This document shows, piece after piece, positions 31,759 to 39,948 of a stretch of 39,948 nt of DNA (position 1 is its first letter; the number at the start of each line of letters is the position of its first letter). The DNA lies in assembly GCA_017552715.1 (NCBI GenBank), contig JAFZOW010000036.1, forward strand, positions 1 to 39,948, written 5' to 3'. Made by a program: the position numbers and the translations under genes. Origin of the DNA: Lachnospiraceae bacterium. Its GTDB lineage: Bacteria; Bacillota; Clostridia; Lachnospirales; Lachnospiraceae. The notes below the pieces were generated by a model. It saw only the letters and a program-made list of their open reading frames with translations, was not told where the DNA came from and searched no databases.

Positions 31759-31916
31759 ACCGTCCTGCGGCACATGTGTTCACGCTCGGACTCAGCTCGC
31801 GCACGGATCTCGCTCGTAGCGGACGCTAAGCTCGCAAAACGGCCTTAAGGCCTGCTCGCTAAGCGCCGACGGCTCGATACGGTCCTCGCGTTGAACACAT
31901 GATGCCTGGGACGGTA
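31758..31916. repeat. 159-bp imperfect palindromic element (MITE- or REP-like)
   Basis: Outer arms TACCGTCC (31758-31765) and GGACGGTA (31909-31916) are perfect; next, GGCA-CATGTGTTCA-CGC (31769-31785) pairs with GCG-T-TGAACACATG-A-TGCC (31888-31906) with single-base bulges. The middle holds a GGCCTTAAGGCC palindrome (31840-31851) flanked by two CGCTAAGC direct repeats. It lies between two convergent genes and is not explained by them. It has the look of a dispersed palindromic repeat; copy number cannot be judged from one window. Confidence 0.72.
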
Positions 31917-31921
31917 TTTTA

Positions 31922-32731
31922 TTACGCCCTATCCTCTATCTGCTTCCTCAGAAAACTTACTGGAGAAGCGTACAGCCCGGTCGGCTCCCTGAGCAGTTTC
32001 TCCTGCATCAGCTCCAGGTCCTTAAGGATCAGCGGATGGATGCTCTGCCCCGTGGACACGCCTCCGCCCACGCTGTGCTCCAGAAAGATCTCTTCGGTAA
32101 AGCCGAAACGTACCCCTTTTTGAAGAAGTGAAACAAAATACGGAAAATCATCCAGAAGACGGTAGTCCTCATCGGGACCGCCGTAGCGTTCGATCAGTTC
32201 GCGGCTGTAGGAAGTGCAGCAGCTGCTGATGAGATTGTGCCGGCGTATCATGTAGTTCATGAGAAGACGGGGGCAGATACGCAGGGCCGGTCCCAGCAGT
32301 GCCGGCGGCATTATGCGCGAACCCTTCTCCCCCACATCCCGGCGACGGCCGGTGAGGATCAGCTCACCGCCCTTTTCAAAGCGGGACAGGATATTGCTCA
32401 CCGTATTCTTTTCCGGAAAGCGGTCTCCCGGGCTGCAGAATACATAATACTTACCTTCCGCGATCTGGAAGGTACGGTTTAAGTGGGCTACGGTCCCCAC
32501 GTTTTCCGGCATCAGGTTCACCTTCACCTGAGGATAACGGCTACGCATGCGCTCCGCCGCTTTTTCGAGAAGGCTGCGGTCATATTTCGTCGAACCGTCA
32601 TCGGAAAGGATCAGTTCCACATCCTCCCCGGCACAGTCCTGCTCCTCGATGGAAGCAAAGGTAGGCTCCGCCTCATCGAAATTGTTGTAAAATACAAAGA
32701 TGATGCTGGCGCGCTTCGTTACTTCCTTCAT
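31922..32731 (-). CDS. Family 2 glycosyltransferase
   Basis: 269 residues from ATG 32731, which overlaps the previous stop as ATGA; an earlier ATG at 32746 is possible. GT-A fold signs: strand ASIIFVFYNNFDEAEP with the usual N-terminal beta strand, then VELILSDDGSTKYD (DDGS at 44-47, nucleotide-sugar binding), the NVGTVAHLNR segment, and a DxD-like region in YYVFCSPGDRF. The C-terminal part is helical with no membrane helices. It is last in a run glnS-DUF2225-FemAB-like-GT2 and is followed by the palindromic element. Cell-surface polysaccharide or glycoconjugate synthesis is the likely pathway; the sugar is unknown. Confidence 0.9.
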   Translation of the reverse strand: MKEVTKRASIIFVFYNNFDEAEPTFASIEEQDCAGEDVELILSDDGSTKYDRSLLEKAAERMRSRYPQVKVNLMPENVGTVAHLNRTFQIAEGKYYVFCSPGDRFPEKNTVSNILSRFEKGGELILTGRRRDVGEKGSRIMPPALLGPALRICPRLLMNYMIRRHNLISSCCTSYSRELIERYGGPDEDYRLLDDFPYFVSLLQKGVRFGFTEEIFLEHSVGGGVSTGQSIHPLILKDLELMQEKLLREPTGLYASPVSFLRKQIEDRA

Positions 32732-33669
32732 AACTGCAGTTCCCATTTCCCGTATATGTTCGTCCGTCCGCCAAAGCCCTCTTTCTGGGCGATCAGACCT
32801 TCGTTCAGATAATGTCCGTCATCCTCCGTGGAGATCCCGAAATCCAGCCACAGCTTTTGGGAAGCATATTCTTCGATGAGCCCTGCGATCACCAGATCCA
32901 GTGCACCGATCCTCCGGGCCGTTTCGTCCGCAGCCATATACTGTGTATGCACAAGCTGCGGGTAGACAAACACCACGCTGCCTGCGATGAGTTCCCCGGA
33001 AAGCATTGCCCCGAAGAGACGGATCTCCTCCGGGAAACGGCTGTGCAGCAGCCACATCTCTTCCGCACTGTGCACGGCCTTTTTATCATGACGTTCCGTC
33101 AGCACCTTATCTTCCAGGGCCATAAAGCGGACGTAATCCTCTTTCTCCGTAAGGAGGCGTACTTCCACCCCCTCCCTCTTTGCACGGGCGATCTGGGCTT
33201 TCCGGCCCTTGGGCATTTTCAGGGGTGCAGAAAGGTTCACCACCGTGGAGGCGCTGACGGCTGAAAGCACAGCCCCTGCACGGTGCAGGCAATACAGATC
33301 CTCCTCTGCCGGCTGACGGTGATAGATATGGGGGACCGCTTTGTAGACAAGCTTTGAGATGCCCTCCGAACGCAGCTGCGAAAGCAGGGCTTCAAAGCAG
33401 TCCTGTGCCGTATGCTGTTTCGCCTTATCGGAAAGGAGCAGGCCGCCGAAGGTCAGGCCCTGATGGGAATAAAGACAGTTTCCGCTGAGATTTGCGGGAA
33501 GCAGCCCGCAGAGTTCGTCATCCTCATAAAACATGAAGGAATGATCCGAAAAGCGGTCACTGTGATAATCCATATAGGATCGATGGAACATAAAAAGGGA
33601 GTTCTTGGCATTTGTCACAAATGCGTTCCACTCCCCTTCTCTCTCTTTTGTATAAACTACGGGCCTCAC
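32728..33669 (-). CDS. FemAB-like / GNAT acyltransferase
   Basis: 313 residues from GTG 33669, whose GTGA overlaps the DUF2225 stop; AAGGA lies nine bases upstream. The protein reads as two GNAT-like halves: residues 1-150 (NSLFMFHRSYMDYHSDRF, GLLPANLSGNCLYSHQGLTFGG) and 150-313 (KGRKAQIARAKREGVEVR, GELIAGSVVFVY, THTQYMAADETARRIG-like VHTQYMAADE, LDFGISTEDDGHYLNEGL). This matches the FemAB-related GNAT proteins found in surface-polysaccharide gene sets. It may transfer an aminoacyl or acetyl group. The following gene is a GT2 with a 4-bp overlap, supporting a joint role. Donor and acceptor unknown. Confidence 0.87.
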   Translation of the reverse strand: MRPVVYTKEREGEWNAFVTNAKNSLFMFHRSYMDYHSDRFSDHSFMFYEDDELCGLLPANLSGNCLYSHQGLTFGGLLLSDKAKQHTAQDCFEALLSQLRSEGISKLVYKAVPHIYHRQPAEEDLYCLHRAGAVLSAVSASTVVNLSAPLKMPKGRKAQIARAKREGVEVRLLTEKEDYVRFMALEDKVLTERHDKKAVHSAEEMWLLHSRFPEEIRLFGAMLSGELIAGSVVFVYPQLVHTQYMAADETARRIGALDLVIAGLIEEYASQKLWLDFGISTEDDGHYLNEGLIAQKEGFGGRTNIYGKWELQL

Positions 33670-34526
33670 GCCTGTTCGTCCTTCATCTCCTTACGCAGCT
33701 CCAGAAGCGCCTCCCTTGCACGGTCTTTCAGCTTTTCCCCTGCGGAAGCGGAACTGAGGACTGCTGCCAGCACCCGGGAACCGTCCTGCAGATGCTCGCC
33801 GGTCTCTACGCAAAGTGCTCCGATCAGATAGTCCAGGGTCTGCTCATTCATCCCGGCGTAAGGTGCGGGTTCCGTGGTACGGGCTTTCATAAAGCCTTCC
33901 AGCGCATTCTTAAGATATTCCTTTTCCTGGGTTTTGCAGGAAAGGATCAGCTTTTTACCTTCGATACTATCCTCGTCCAGATTCTCCAGCCAGGCCCGCA
34001 GCAGCCAGGCAGTCTTTAAGCAGATGAAAGCTTTCTCACTGCTCTTCCCCTGACGCACCACAGCGTTTAAGAGCGCCAGCTTGTAGCGCGTAAAAGCCTC
34101 TTCATATTCGATGGTCTCCGGAAGATCCGTACTCATTGCCCTGAAGTTGGCCGAGATATTATCTTTGATCAGCTGCCGGTGAGGCTTGGCCAGGGCCGCA
34201 TAATAACGCGATACCACGGCATAACCGCAGAAGGGGCAGAGGATCACATCATATTTAGTGGAATCGATACCGTCAAAGATCGGCCGCAGTATACGGTCCT
34301 GATTCAGCAGCTTGGCCTTGCCGGGACGCATGGTACGCTGCTTGAACTTTTTGGAGCATACAGGGCATTCGAATTCCTTATCCAGCAGGAAGTCTTTTTC
34401 CTCATGCTTCTTGGGAGCAGCCACTTTTTTCTCTTCTTTTTTCTTTTCGGCTTCTTCCTCGGCGTAGATGTCCACTTTTCCCAGACCGCCGAGCCCCAAA
34501 CTTTCCAGACCGTCAAAAAAACCCAT
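33666..34526 (-). CDS. DUF2225 zinc-binding protein
   Basis: 286 residues, cytosolic. After a Lys/Glu-rich low-complexity stretch (20-46), CPVC (54-57) and CPFCGYA (97-103) form the two halves of a zinc site, the hallmark of DUF2225. The rest is helical and resembles TPR-like packing (EEAFTRYKLALLNAVVRQGKSSEKAFICLKTAWLLRA). TAGGAGG precedes the ATG. It follows glnS by 9 bp and is joined to the FemAB-like gene by a 4-bp overlap. The family has no assigned biochemical function. Confidence 0.9.
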   Translation of the reverse strand: MGFFDGLESLGLGGLGKVDIYAEEEAEKKKEEKKVAAPKKHEEKDFLLDKEFECPVCSKKFKQRTMRPGKAKLLNQDRILRPIFDGIDSTKYDVILCPFCGYAVVSRYYAALAKPHRQLIKDNISANFRAMSTDLPETIEYEEAFTRYKLALLNAVVRQGKSSEKAFICLKTAWLLRAWLENLDEDSIEGKKLILSCKTQEKEYLKNALEGFMKARTTEPAPYAGMNEQTLDYLIGALCVETGEHLQDGSRVLAAVLSSASAGEKLKDRAREALLELRKEMKDEQA

Positions 34527-34535
34527 AACTGCCTC

Positions 34536-36218
34536 CTACTTCTGTTCCTCCGCCTTCGGAAGCACGAAGGAGGATTTCAGGCCCACGATGCGGTTGAATA
34601 CCGGTGCCCCTGCTTTGGAATCCTTATAATCGCATACAAAGAAGCCCTGCCGTACAAACTGGAAGCTGTCAAAGGCTTTGGCTTCCTTCAGCGCCGGCTC
34701 CAGCTTGCATTCCGTAAGAACCTTCAGGGAATCGGGATTCACGTTCACATTCCCGTTCTCGTCATATACACCCTTTTCCTCGTCCACAAGATTCTCGTAA
34801 AGCCTTACCGTTGCGGTAAGAGCCTCCTTCGCAGGTACCCAGTGGATCGTGCCCTTTACCTTGCGGGTGCAGCCGGCACCGCCCTGCTTCGTTTCGGGAT
34901 CGTAGGTGCAATGTACCACCGTTACTTTCCCGTCCCCATCCTTTTCAAAGGAGGTGCAGGTCACAAAATAGGCACTCATCAGCCTCACCTCGTTGCCGGG
35001 GTACAGGCGGTAATACTTTTTCGGAGGTTCTTCCATGAAATCCTCCCTGTCGATATAAAGCTCGCGCCCGAAAGGCACCTTACGGCTCCCCAGGCTCTCG
35101 TTCTCCAGATTATTGGGGATCTCGAGTTCCTCGCTCTGCCCCTCCGGATAGTTGTCGATCACCAGCTTTACGGGATCCAGCACCGCCATCATACGGGGTC
35201 TGGAAAGCTTAAGATCTTCCCGGACACAGTATTCCAGCATGGCCATATCCGAAGAGGAATTGGCCTTGGAAAGACCGGAAAGCTCCACAAAACGGCGGAT
35301 CGATTCAGGTGTATAACCTCTTCTGCGCAGGGCTGCGATGGAGACCAGACGGGGATCATCCCAGCCGTCCACGATACCGTCCTCCACCAGCTTTTTGATA
35401 TAGCGCTTACCTGTCACCACATTGGTGAGATACATCTTTGCAAACTCGATCTGCCGGGGTTTTGTGCCTTCCCAGGCTTCCTGGACCACCCAGTCATAAA
35501 GGGGCCGGTGATCCTCAAATTCCAGGGTGCAGAGGGAATGGGTCACGCCCTCGATGGCATCCTCCAGAGGATGGGCAAAATCGTACATCGGGTAGATGCA
35601 CCACTGATCCCCGGTATTATGATGGGTCATATGGGCCACACGGTAGATCACGGGATCCCGCATGTTCATGTTGGGAGGAGCCATGTCGATCCTGGCCCGC
35701 AGCACCATGGCACCGTCCTCCACGCTGCCGCTCTTCATCTCTTCAAAGAGCTTCAGATTCTCCTCAATGCTGCGTTCCCTGCCGGGATCTTCCTTTCCGG
35801 CTTCCTCAAAGCTCCCGCGGCTTTCACGGATCTCATCCGCGCTAAGGGTGGAGATATAGGCCTTGCCCTTTTTGATGAGCTTAACGGCAGCTTCATACAT
35901 CTGTCCGAAATAGTCCGATGCAAAGAAAAGCCGGTCCTCCCAGTCGGCGCCCAGCCACTTCACATCCTCTTTGATCGCCTCAACAAATTCCGGCTTTTCC
36001 TTGGTGGGATTCGTATCATCGAAGCGCATATTGAACTTGCCGCCATACTCCTGTGCGATCCCGTAATTGGTCAGGATCGACTTGGCATGACCGATATGCA
36101 GATAACCGTTGGGTTCCGGCGGAAAACGGGTGTGCACGTGATCGTAAACGCCCTCGGCCAGATCCTTGTCAATGGCCTGCTCAATGAAATTCCTTGATTC
36201 CTTTATCTCCTCAGACAT
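34536..36218 (-). CDS. glnS: Glutaminyl-tRNA synthetase
   Basis: 560 residues. It charges tRNA-Gln directly. Rossmann domain with [15 protein letters not shown] (HIGH at 41-44) and [10 protein letters not shown]; the second signature, which is VMSKRKL in the E. coli enzyme, reads VVTGKRYI (267-274), keeping the Lys-Arg but not the MSK. A C-terminal beta-barrel anticodon domain follows ([26 protein letters not shown] to the end). The TGKR variant is one I associate with clostridial GlnRS, but I could not check it. GGGTGAG precedes the ATG. A hairpin (36233-36260) lies just upstream. It heads a unit with DUF2225, FemAB-like and GT2 genes, an odd mix. A tRNA-Gln gene is at 21510. Confidence 0.96.
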   Translation of the reverse strand: MSEEIKESRNFIEQAIDKDLAEGVYDHVHTRFPPEPNGYLHIGHAKSILTNYGIAQEYGGKFNMRFDDTNPTKEKPEFVEAIKEDVKWLGADWEDRLFFASDYFGQMYEAAVKLIKKGKAYISTLSADEIRESRGSFEEAGKEDPGRERSIEENLKLFEEMKSGSVEDGAMVLRARIDMAPPNMNMRDPVIYRVAHMTHHNTGDQWCIYPMYDFAHPLEDAIEGVTHSLCTLEFEDHRPLYDWVVQEAWEGTKPRQIEFAKMYLTNVVTGKRYIKKLVEDGIVDGWDDPRLVSIAALRRRGYTPESIRRFVELSGLSKANSSSDMAMLEYCVREDLKLSRPRMMAVLDPVKLVIDNYPEGQSEELEIPNNLENESLGSRKVPFGRELYIDREDFMEEPPKKYYRLYPGNEVRLMSAYFVTCTSFEKDGDGKVTVVHCTYDPETKQGGAGCTRKVKGTIHWVPAKEALTATVRLYENLVDEEKGVYDENGNVNVNPDSLKVLTECKLEPALKEAKAFDSFQFVRQGFFVCDYKDSKAGAPVFNRIVGLKSSFVLPKAEEQK

Positions 36219-36232
36219 GTTTTCTCACCCGA

Positions 36233-36260
36233 AAACAGCGGAGCGTTCACTCCGCTGTTT
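36233..36260 (-). terminator. Strong hairpin between DHH gene and glnS (weak terminator or attenuator)
   Basis: Minus strand AAACAGCGGAG / CTCCGCTGTTT, an 11-bp perfect stem with a 6-base loop and only a short T run, ending 15 bp before the glnS start. It may terminate the DHH transcript partly and let some polymerase into glnS; no separate glnS promoter fits in the space after it. Confidence 0.75.
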
Positions 36261-36267
36261 CTCCTTT

Positions 36268-37263
36268 TTATTCTTTGTTGCTGATGATCTTGATCCCGAC
36301 CGGTTTGTTCTTTTCGGAATTCACCACGCCGTCGGGGAAGTTTTCATCGTAATGCACCAGATCATCGATGAGCAGCGGGATATTGATATCCATTGTCTCA
36401 TCCGGGAACTGGCAGGTACCCACCTTTCTGTGGCCGCCGCCGCCGTACTTCAGCATCAGCGCGCCCACATCTATGGTACAGCTGCGGTTTAAGATGCTGT
36501 AACCCGTGGCACAGGAGCAGCCTGCGCCGCCTTTGCCGCTAACGATCCAGACCGAAACATTCTGCTCCGGATACATACTGTAGATCATGAAGCGGTTACC
36601 GGAATAGATGGGATCCACGCCTCTCAGATCCGAAATGATCACATTATTTTCCACACGTGTGTGGGCTGCCACCATCTCTTTGAATTTGGCAGCCTGCTCA
36701 CGATAGACTTCGATACGTTCCACCACATCCGGCAGGGCCAGGATCTCGGCGGTGTTCATGGTACGGCAGGCCTCCATCAGCACTTCCATCAGGCGGTAGT
36801 TGGGAATGGTGAAATTCCTCCAGCGCCCAAGTCCGGTACGGGGATCCATGAGCAGACCCACCAGGATCCATCCCTCGGGATTCTGGATCTCGTCGATGGT
36901 GAGGTTACCGGAGTCCACCTTATCTACCGCTTCCATCATATCATCAAAATGTGCAAAGCGCTCATGACCGCCGTAGTATTCATAAATGATACGTGCACAG
37001 GAAGGAGTGATACGGCTCTCTCCCCTGTATTTCCCTTCCAGTTCGTTACGCTCAAACTCACTGGAATGATGATCAAACCAGAGCCCGCAGCCCTCTACAA
37101 AAGGCACATTGGCCAGGCAGTCATTTTCATCGATCTCGACCAGCCCGTCCTGCAGGTCCTTGGGATGTACAAATTTCCAATGATCTATGATACCGGCTTC
37201 CAGGAGCAGGGTACCGCAGGCAAGTCCGTCAAAATCGGATCTCGTGATCAGTCTCATCGCCAT
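36268..37263 (-). CDS. DHH-family phosphoesterase
   Basis: 331 residues from ATG 37263, seven bases after GAGGTG; a GTG at 37278 and an ATG at 37257 are alternatives. N-terminal DHH domain: RSDFDG (8-13), FDHHSSE (DHH at 64-66), and VDKVDSGNL as metal ligands. The C terminus holds the DHHA1-type motif KYGGGGHRKVGTCQF, which binds the substrate phosphate. Family members hydrolyse nano-RNA, pApA or c-di-nucleotide products, or polyphosphate; this one has no sensor domain, so which applies is not clear. It follows engB by 50 bp and precedes glnS, separated by the hairpin. Confidence 0.87.
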   Translation of the reverse strand: MAMRLITRSDFDGLACGTLLLEAGIIDHWKFVHPKDLQDGLVEIDENDCLANVPFVEGCGLWFDHHSSEFERNELEGKYRGESRITPSCARIIYEYYGGHERFAHFDDMMEAVDKVDSGNLTIDEIQNPEGWILVGLLMDPRTGLGRWRNFTIPNYRLMEVLMEACRTMNTAEILALPDVVERIEVYREQAAKFKEMVAAHTRVENNVIISDLRGVDPIYSGNRFMIYSMYPEQNVSVWIVSGKGGAGCSCATGYSILNRSCTIDVGALMLKYGGGGHRKVGTCQFPDETMDINIPLLIDDLVHYDENFPDGVVNSEKNKPVGIKIISNKE

Positions 37264-37313
37264 AGCATCGCACCTCACATTTAAGGATTTACTTACACAA
37301 AGAACATTCTACA

Positions 37314-37913
37314 CTATTTTTCTTCGTCTTGCAAGATAGTTTCGTCTAACAGGGAATAAATTTCTTCTCTTCCCTGCTTGCTTTCCGCCGAGAAGGGGAT
37401 CAGTATCCCGCCGGCATCCATCTTCAGGCATTGCCTCAGCATCTTCTTCTGTTTATCCAGCTGGCTGCGCTTGATCTTGTCGGCCTTGGTGGCGATCACC
37501 AGCGGTTCATAGCCCTTCGCGCGTATCCACTCATACATCTGCAGATCCTGCGCCGTGGGCTCGTGACGTATATCCACCAGAAGGAAGATGTTCACAAGCT
37601 GCTCCGAGGAACGCAGGTAACGCTCCACCATCTTCCCCCACTGGGCGGAGACCGCCGTTCCCGCCTTTGCATAGCCGTAGCCCGGCAGGTCCACCAGGTA
37701 GAAAGCATCGTTCACTCTGTAATAATTTACCGTCTGGGTCTTTCCCGGCTGGGAAGAAGTGCGGGCCAGATTCTTGCGCTGCATCAGCGCATTGATCAGC
37801 GAACTCTTCCCCACATTGCTGCGTCCGGCAAATGCATATTCCGGAAGCAGGTTTTTGGGGAAGTTACTGCTGATGCCGCAGACACATTCCAGTTCACAGT
37901 TCTTTATCTTCAC
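37314..37913 (-). CDS. engB: Ribosome biogenesis GTPase YsxC/EngB
   Basis: 199 residues. A circularly ordinary G domain: G1 GRSNVGKSS (30-38), G2 region TSSQPGKTQT, G3 DLPGYGYAK, G4 TKADKI, G5 FSAESKQG. It acts in assembly of the large ribosomal subunit. The ATG overlaps the lon stop by 4 bp (ATGA), the conserved lon-ysxC order of Firmicutes. Length is normal. Confidence 0.97.
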   Translation of the reverse strand: MKIKNCELECVCGISSNFPKNLLPEYAFAGRSNVGKSSLINALMQRKNLARTSSQPGKTQTVNYYRVNDAFYLVDLPGYGYAKAGTAVSAQWGKMVERYLRSSEQLVNIFLLVDIRHEPTAQDLQMYEWIRAKGYEPLVIATKADKIKRSQLDKQKKMLRQCLKMDAGGILIPFSAESKQGREEIYSLLDETILQDEEK

Positions 37914-39948
37914 GACTGCCTGTTCTTTCTTTCGCAGAATGCCAGTTCCGTCACCTCGTCCATGCTCTTCACAAATTTAAGCTCTACACCCGAGGTGATC
38001 TCTTTATCGATCTCTTCCACGTCCCTCTTGTTCTCGAAGGGCACAAGCACCGTCTTTATCCCCAGCATCTTGGCGGCCAGGATCTTTTCCTTCAGCCCCC
38101 CCACAGGCATAACGCGCCCACGCAGGGAGATCTCACCCGTCATGGCCAGATCACGGCGTACACGTATACCGGTCACTGCCGAGAGCACGGCGGTAGCCAT
38201 GGTGATACCGGCACTGGGACCGTCCTTGGGCACGGCACCCTCCGGGATATGGATATGGATATCATGCTCCTGGAAATAATTCTTTTCCACCTTATAACGG
38301 GAAGCCACGCTGCGGACATAGGAAAGTCCCGCCATGGCGGATTCCTTCATCACATCTCCCAGCTGGCCGGTAAGGGAAAGCTCTCCTTTTCCGGGCATGA
38401 TGTTCACTTCGATCTGCAGGGTATCCCCGCCCACACTGGTCCAGGCCAGGCCTCGGACGATGCCCACCTCGTTCCTGCCTGCCAGATGGTCCTTCGGGAA
38501 GCGGATCTTCCCCAGAAATTCCTCCAGGTTCTTTTCCGTCACCCGTATGCCTTCCGCCACATTCTTGGGCTTCGGGCCCCGCTTTCCCTTGCGGTTCAGG
38601 ATCCTGACGGCCGCCTTGCGGCAGAGCTTGTCCAGTTCCCTCTCCAGCTCGCGTACTCCCGCCTCCCGGCAGTAGCATTCTATGATGAGACGCAGTGCCG
38701 CGTCCGAGATCTTCAGCTGCGAAGCTTCGATCCCGTTCTTTTCGTATACCTTGCGGAGCAGATGCTCCTTGCCGATATGGAACTTCTCGTTGGCCGTATA
38801 TCCGGCGATCTCGATGATCTCCATACGGTCCAGAAGCGGTCTGGGTATGGTACTCTCGTCATTGGCCGTAGCGATGAAGAGCACCTGGGACAGATCCATG
38901 GGAAGCTCCACGTAATGATCGCGGAAATTCCGGTTCTGTTCCGAGTCCAGCACCTCCAGCATGGCCGAAGCCGTATCGCCGTGATAATCGGCGCTCATCT
39001 TGTCGATCTCGTCCAGGAGCATCAGGGGATCCTTGACTCCCGCCTGCTTCAGTCCTTCGGTGATGCGTCCGGGCATAGCTCCCACATAGGTCTTGCGATG
39101 GCCGCGTATCTCCGCTTCATCCCGTACGCCTCCCAGGCAGATCCGCACATAGGGACGATCCGTCGCCTCGGCGATGGATCTGGCAATGGAAGTCTTTCCC
39201 GTGCCGGGAGGTCCCACAAGACAGAGTATGGGGCTGTCTCCCTTCCGGGTGAGGGTACGTACCGCCAGATATTCCAGTACCCTTTCCTTAACTTCCTTCA
39301 GGCCGTAGTGATCCCGCTCCAGGATCGTCCGGGCCTTACGTATATCGATGGGCTGCGAAAAGCCCGGTGAAGTCTTGTCCCAGGGAAGCTCCAGAAGGGT
39401 CTCGATATAGGAACGCAGCACGGCGGATTCCGGATTCCCGTAGCCGTTCTGCTCCATGTGCTTGATCTCCCTCGCCAGCTTATCCTTTACCTCCGCAGGG
39501 GCATTCAGCGCCGCCGCGGCTTTCTTGTACTGTTCCGTCTCGGAAAGCTCGTCTCCGTCCTCGTCCAGTTCGCTCTGGATATAGGCCATCTGCTCCCGCA
39601 GGATATACTCCCGCTGGTGCTGGTCCACCTGACGGCTGATGTTCTCCGAGATCTCCTTGCGTTCCTTCAGGATGGAAAGCTCCCGGGAGATGCTGCCCAG
39701 CAGCTCCTCCGCCCGAAGCTCCGCCGCCGTGGCATCCAGTATGATCTGCTTTTCTTCCTCCGGCATGGGCAGATGCGCGCAGATACGGTCTGCCAGCTCA
39801 CCCACATCCTTGATATGCTTAAGTCCCAGGATAAAACGGGGATCCACTCCTCCCAGCTCGGAGGCATAGTTTTCAAAGGCCGCCAGCAGCTCCCTGCGGG
39901 TGGCCTCTCTTCTGGACAGATCCCGTATCCCTTTATCCTTCAGCATCC
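37910..39948 (-). CDS. lon: ATP-dependent protease Lon, 5' end outside window
   Basis: About 679 residues are visible; the true start lies past the right edge, so roughly 100 N-terminal residues are missing. Visible parts: the end of the substrate-binding N domain with a long coiled region (KERKEISENISRQVDQHQREYILREQM), AAA+ with Walker A GPPGTGKT and Walker B LMLLDEIDKM, sensor residues near FIATANDESTIPRPLLDR, and the protease domain with catalytic Ser in PKDGPSAGI and Lys in GGLKEKILAAK. Lon degrades misfolded and regulatory proteins in the cytosol. It overlaps engB by 4 bp. Confidence 0.97.
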   Translation of the reverse strand, partial: MLKDKGIRDLSRREATRRELLAAFENYASELGGVDPRFILGLKHIKDVGELADRICAHLPMPEEEKQIILDATAAELRAEELLGSISRELSILKERKEISENISRQVDQHQREYILREQMAYIQSELDEDGDELSETEQYKKAAAALNAPAEVKDKLAREIKHMEQNGYGNPESAVLRSYIETLLELPWDKTSPGFSQPIDIRKARTILERDHYGLKEVKERVLEYLAVRTLTRKGDSPILCLVGPPGTGKTSIARSIAEATDRPYVRICLGGVRDEAEIRGHRKTYVGAMPGRITEGLKQAGVKDPLMLLDEIDKMSADYHGDTASAMLEVLDSEQNRNFRDHYVELPMDLSQVLFIATANDESTIPRPLLDRMEIIEIAGYTANEKFHIGKEHLLRKVYEKNGIEASQLKISDAALRLIIECYCREAGVRELERELDKLCRKAAVRILNRKGKRGPKPKNVAEGIRVTEKNLEEFLGKIRFPKDHLAGRNEVGIVRGLAWTSVGGDTLQIEVNIMPGKGELSLTGQLGDVMKESAMAGLSYVRSVASRYKVEKNYFQEHDIHIHIPEGAVPKDGPSAGITMATAVLSAVTGIRVRRDLAMTGEISLRGRVMPVGGLKEKILAAKMLGIKTVLVPFENKRDVEEIDKEITSGVELKFVKSMDEVTELAFCERKNRQS

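Noticed and set aside
34179-36197. Plus-strand open frame of over 600 codons
   Set aside because: Antisense to DUF2225 and glnS, both of which are clear genes.

Overview
The window looks like chromosomal DNA of a Gram-positive anaerobe in the Clostridia, most likely Lachnospiraceae. This is inferred from strong AAGGAGG-type ribosome sites, tRNA genes with no encoded CCA, a GlnRS, tandem hom-lysC, LytTR/DUF3021, YhfC, YtxH-like and DUF3798 families, and hybrid kinases paired with c-di-GMP output. No phage, integrase, transposase or CRISPR is visible. Nearly all genes lie on the minus strand, so transcription mostly runs from high to low coordinates.

Layout: (1) 1-576, end of a YgjP-like metallopeptidase (+). 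(2) 593-5751, a YhfC-ABC ATPase-ABC permease unit, then a YtrA-type GntR regulator and a DUF5808 membrane protein. The gntR promoter is embedded in a perfect 11-bp inverted repeat. (3) 6040-6864, an unrecognised protein. (4) 7005-11011, a GH3 glycosidase with beta-trefoil insert and C-terminal CBM, an SCP2-like protein and a small alpha/beta hydrolase. (5) 11155-20522, a large signalling operon: LytTR regulator, DUF3021 membrane protein, Hpt protein, 7TM hybrid kinase, DUF3798 lipoprotein, dCache hybrid kinase and a REC-GGDEF response regulator. Its promoter carries 9-bp direct repeats 21 bp apart, the LytTR-site geometry. (6) 20707-21379, a GNAT and a frameshifted small gene. (7) 21465-21908, a tRNA-Arg/His/Gln operon. 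(8) 21905-27398, a zinc-ribbon/coiled-coil/Sel1 protein, an SH3b-3D cell-wall protein, a Crh-like HPr relative lacking the catalytic His, tRNA-Gly, and a membrane-anchored NagZ-like protein lacking the catalytic residues. (9) 27500-27927, a gene-free stretch with a strong promoter and many compensatory stems, read here as a structured non-coding RNA of about 430 nt. (10) 28078-31706, lysC, hom, a TetR regulator and a divergent YtxH-like gene. (11) A 159-bp imperfect palindrome at 31758-31916. (12) 31922-39948, GT2, FemAB-like, DUF2225, glnS, DHH phosphoesterase, engB and lon (cut by the window edge).

How genes work together: the LytTR-to-GGDEF operon appears to be a complete phosphorelay. Two membrane sensors, one next to a ligand-binding lipoprotein, would pass phosphate through a free Hpt protein to a diguanylate cyclase. 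The YhfC/ABC/GntR block looks like a stress or peptide-response export unit. The hom-lysC pair feeds aspartate-family amino-acid synthesis. Lon-EngB-DHH and glnS are housekeeping. The most novel items are the candidate ncRNA, the phosphorelay operon with its shared C-terminal pseudo-receiver extension, the degenerate enzymes (NagZ-like, HPr-like, second GGDEF), and the palindromic element.
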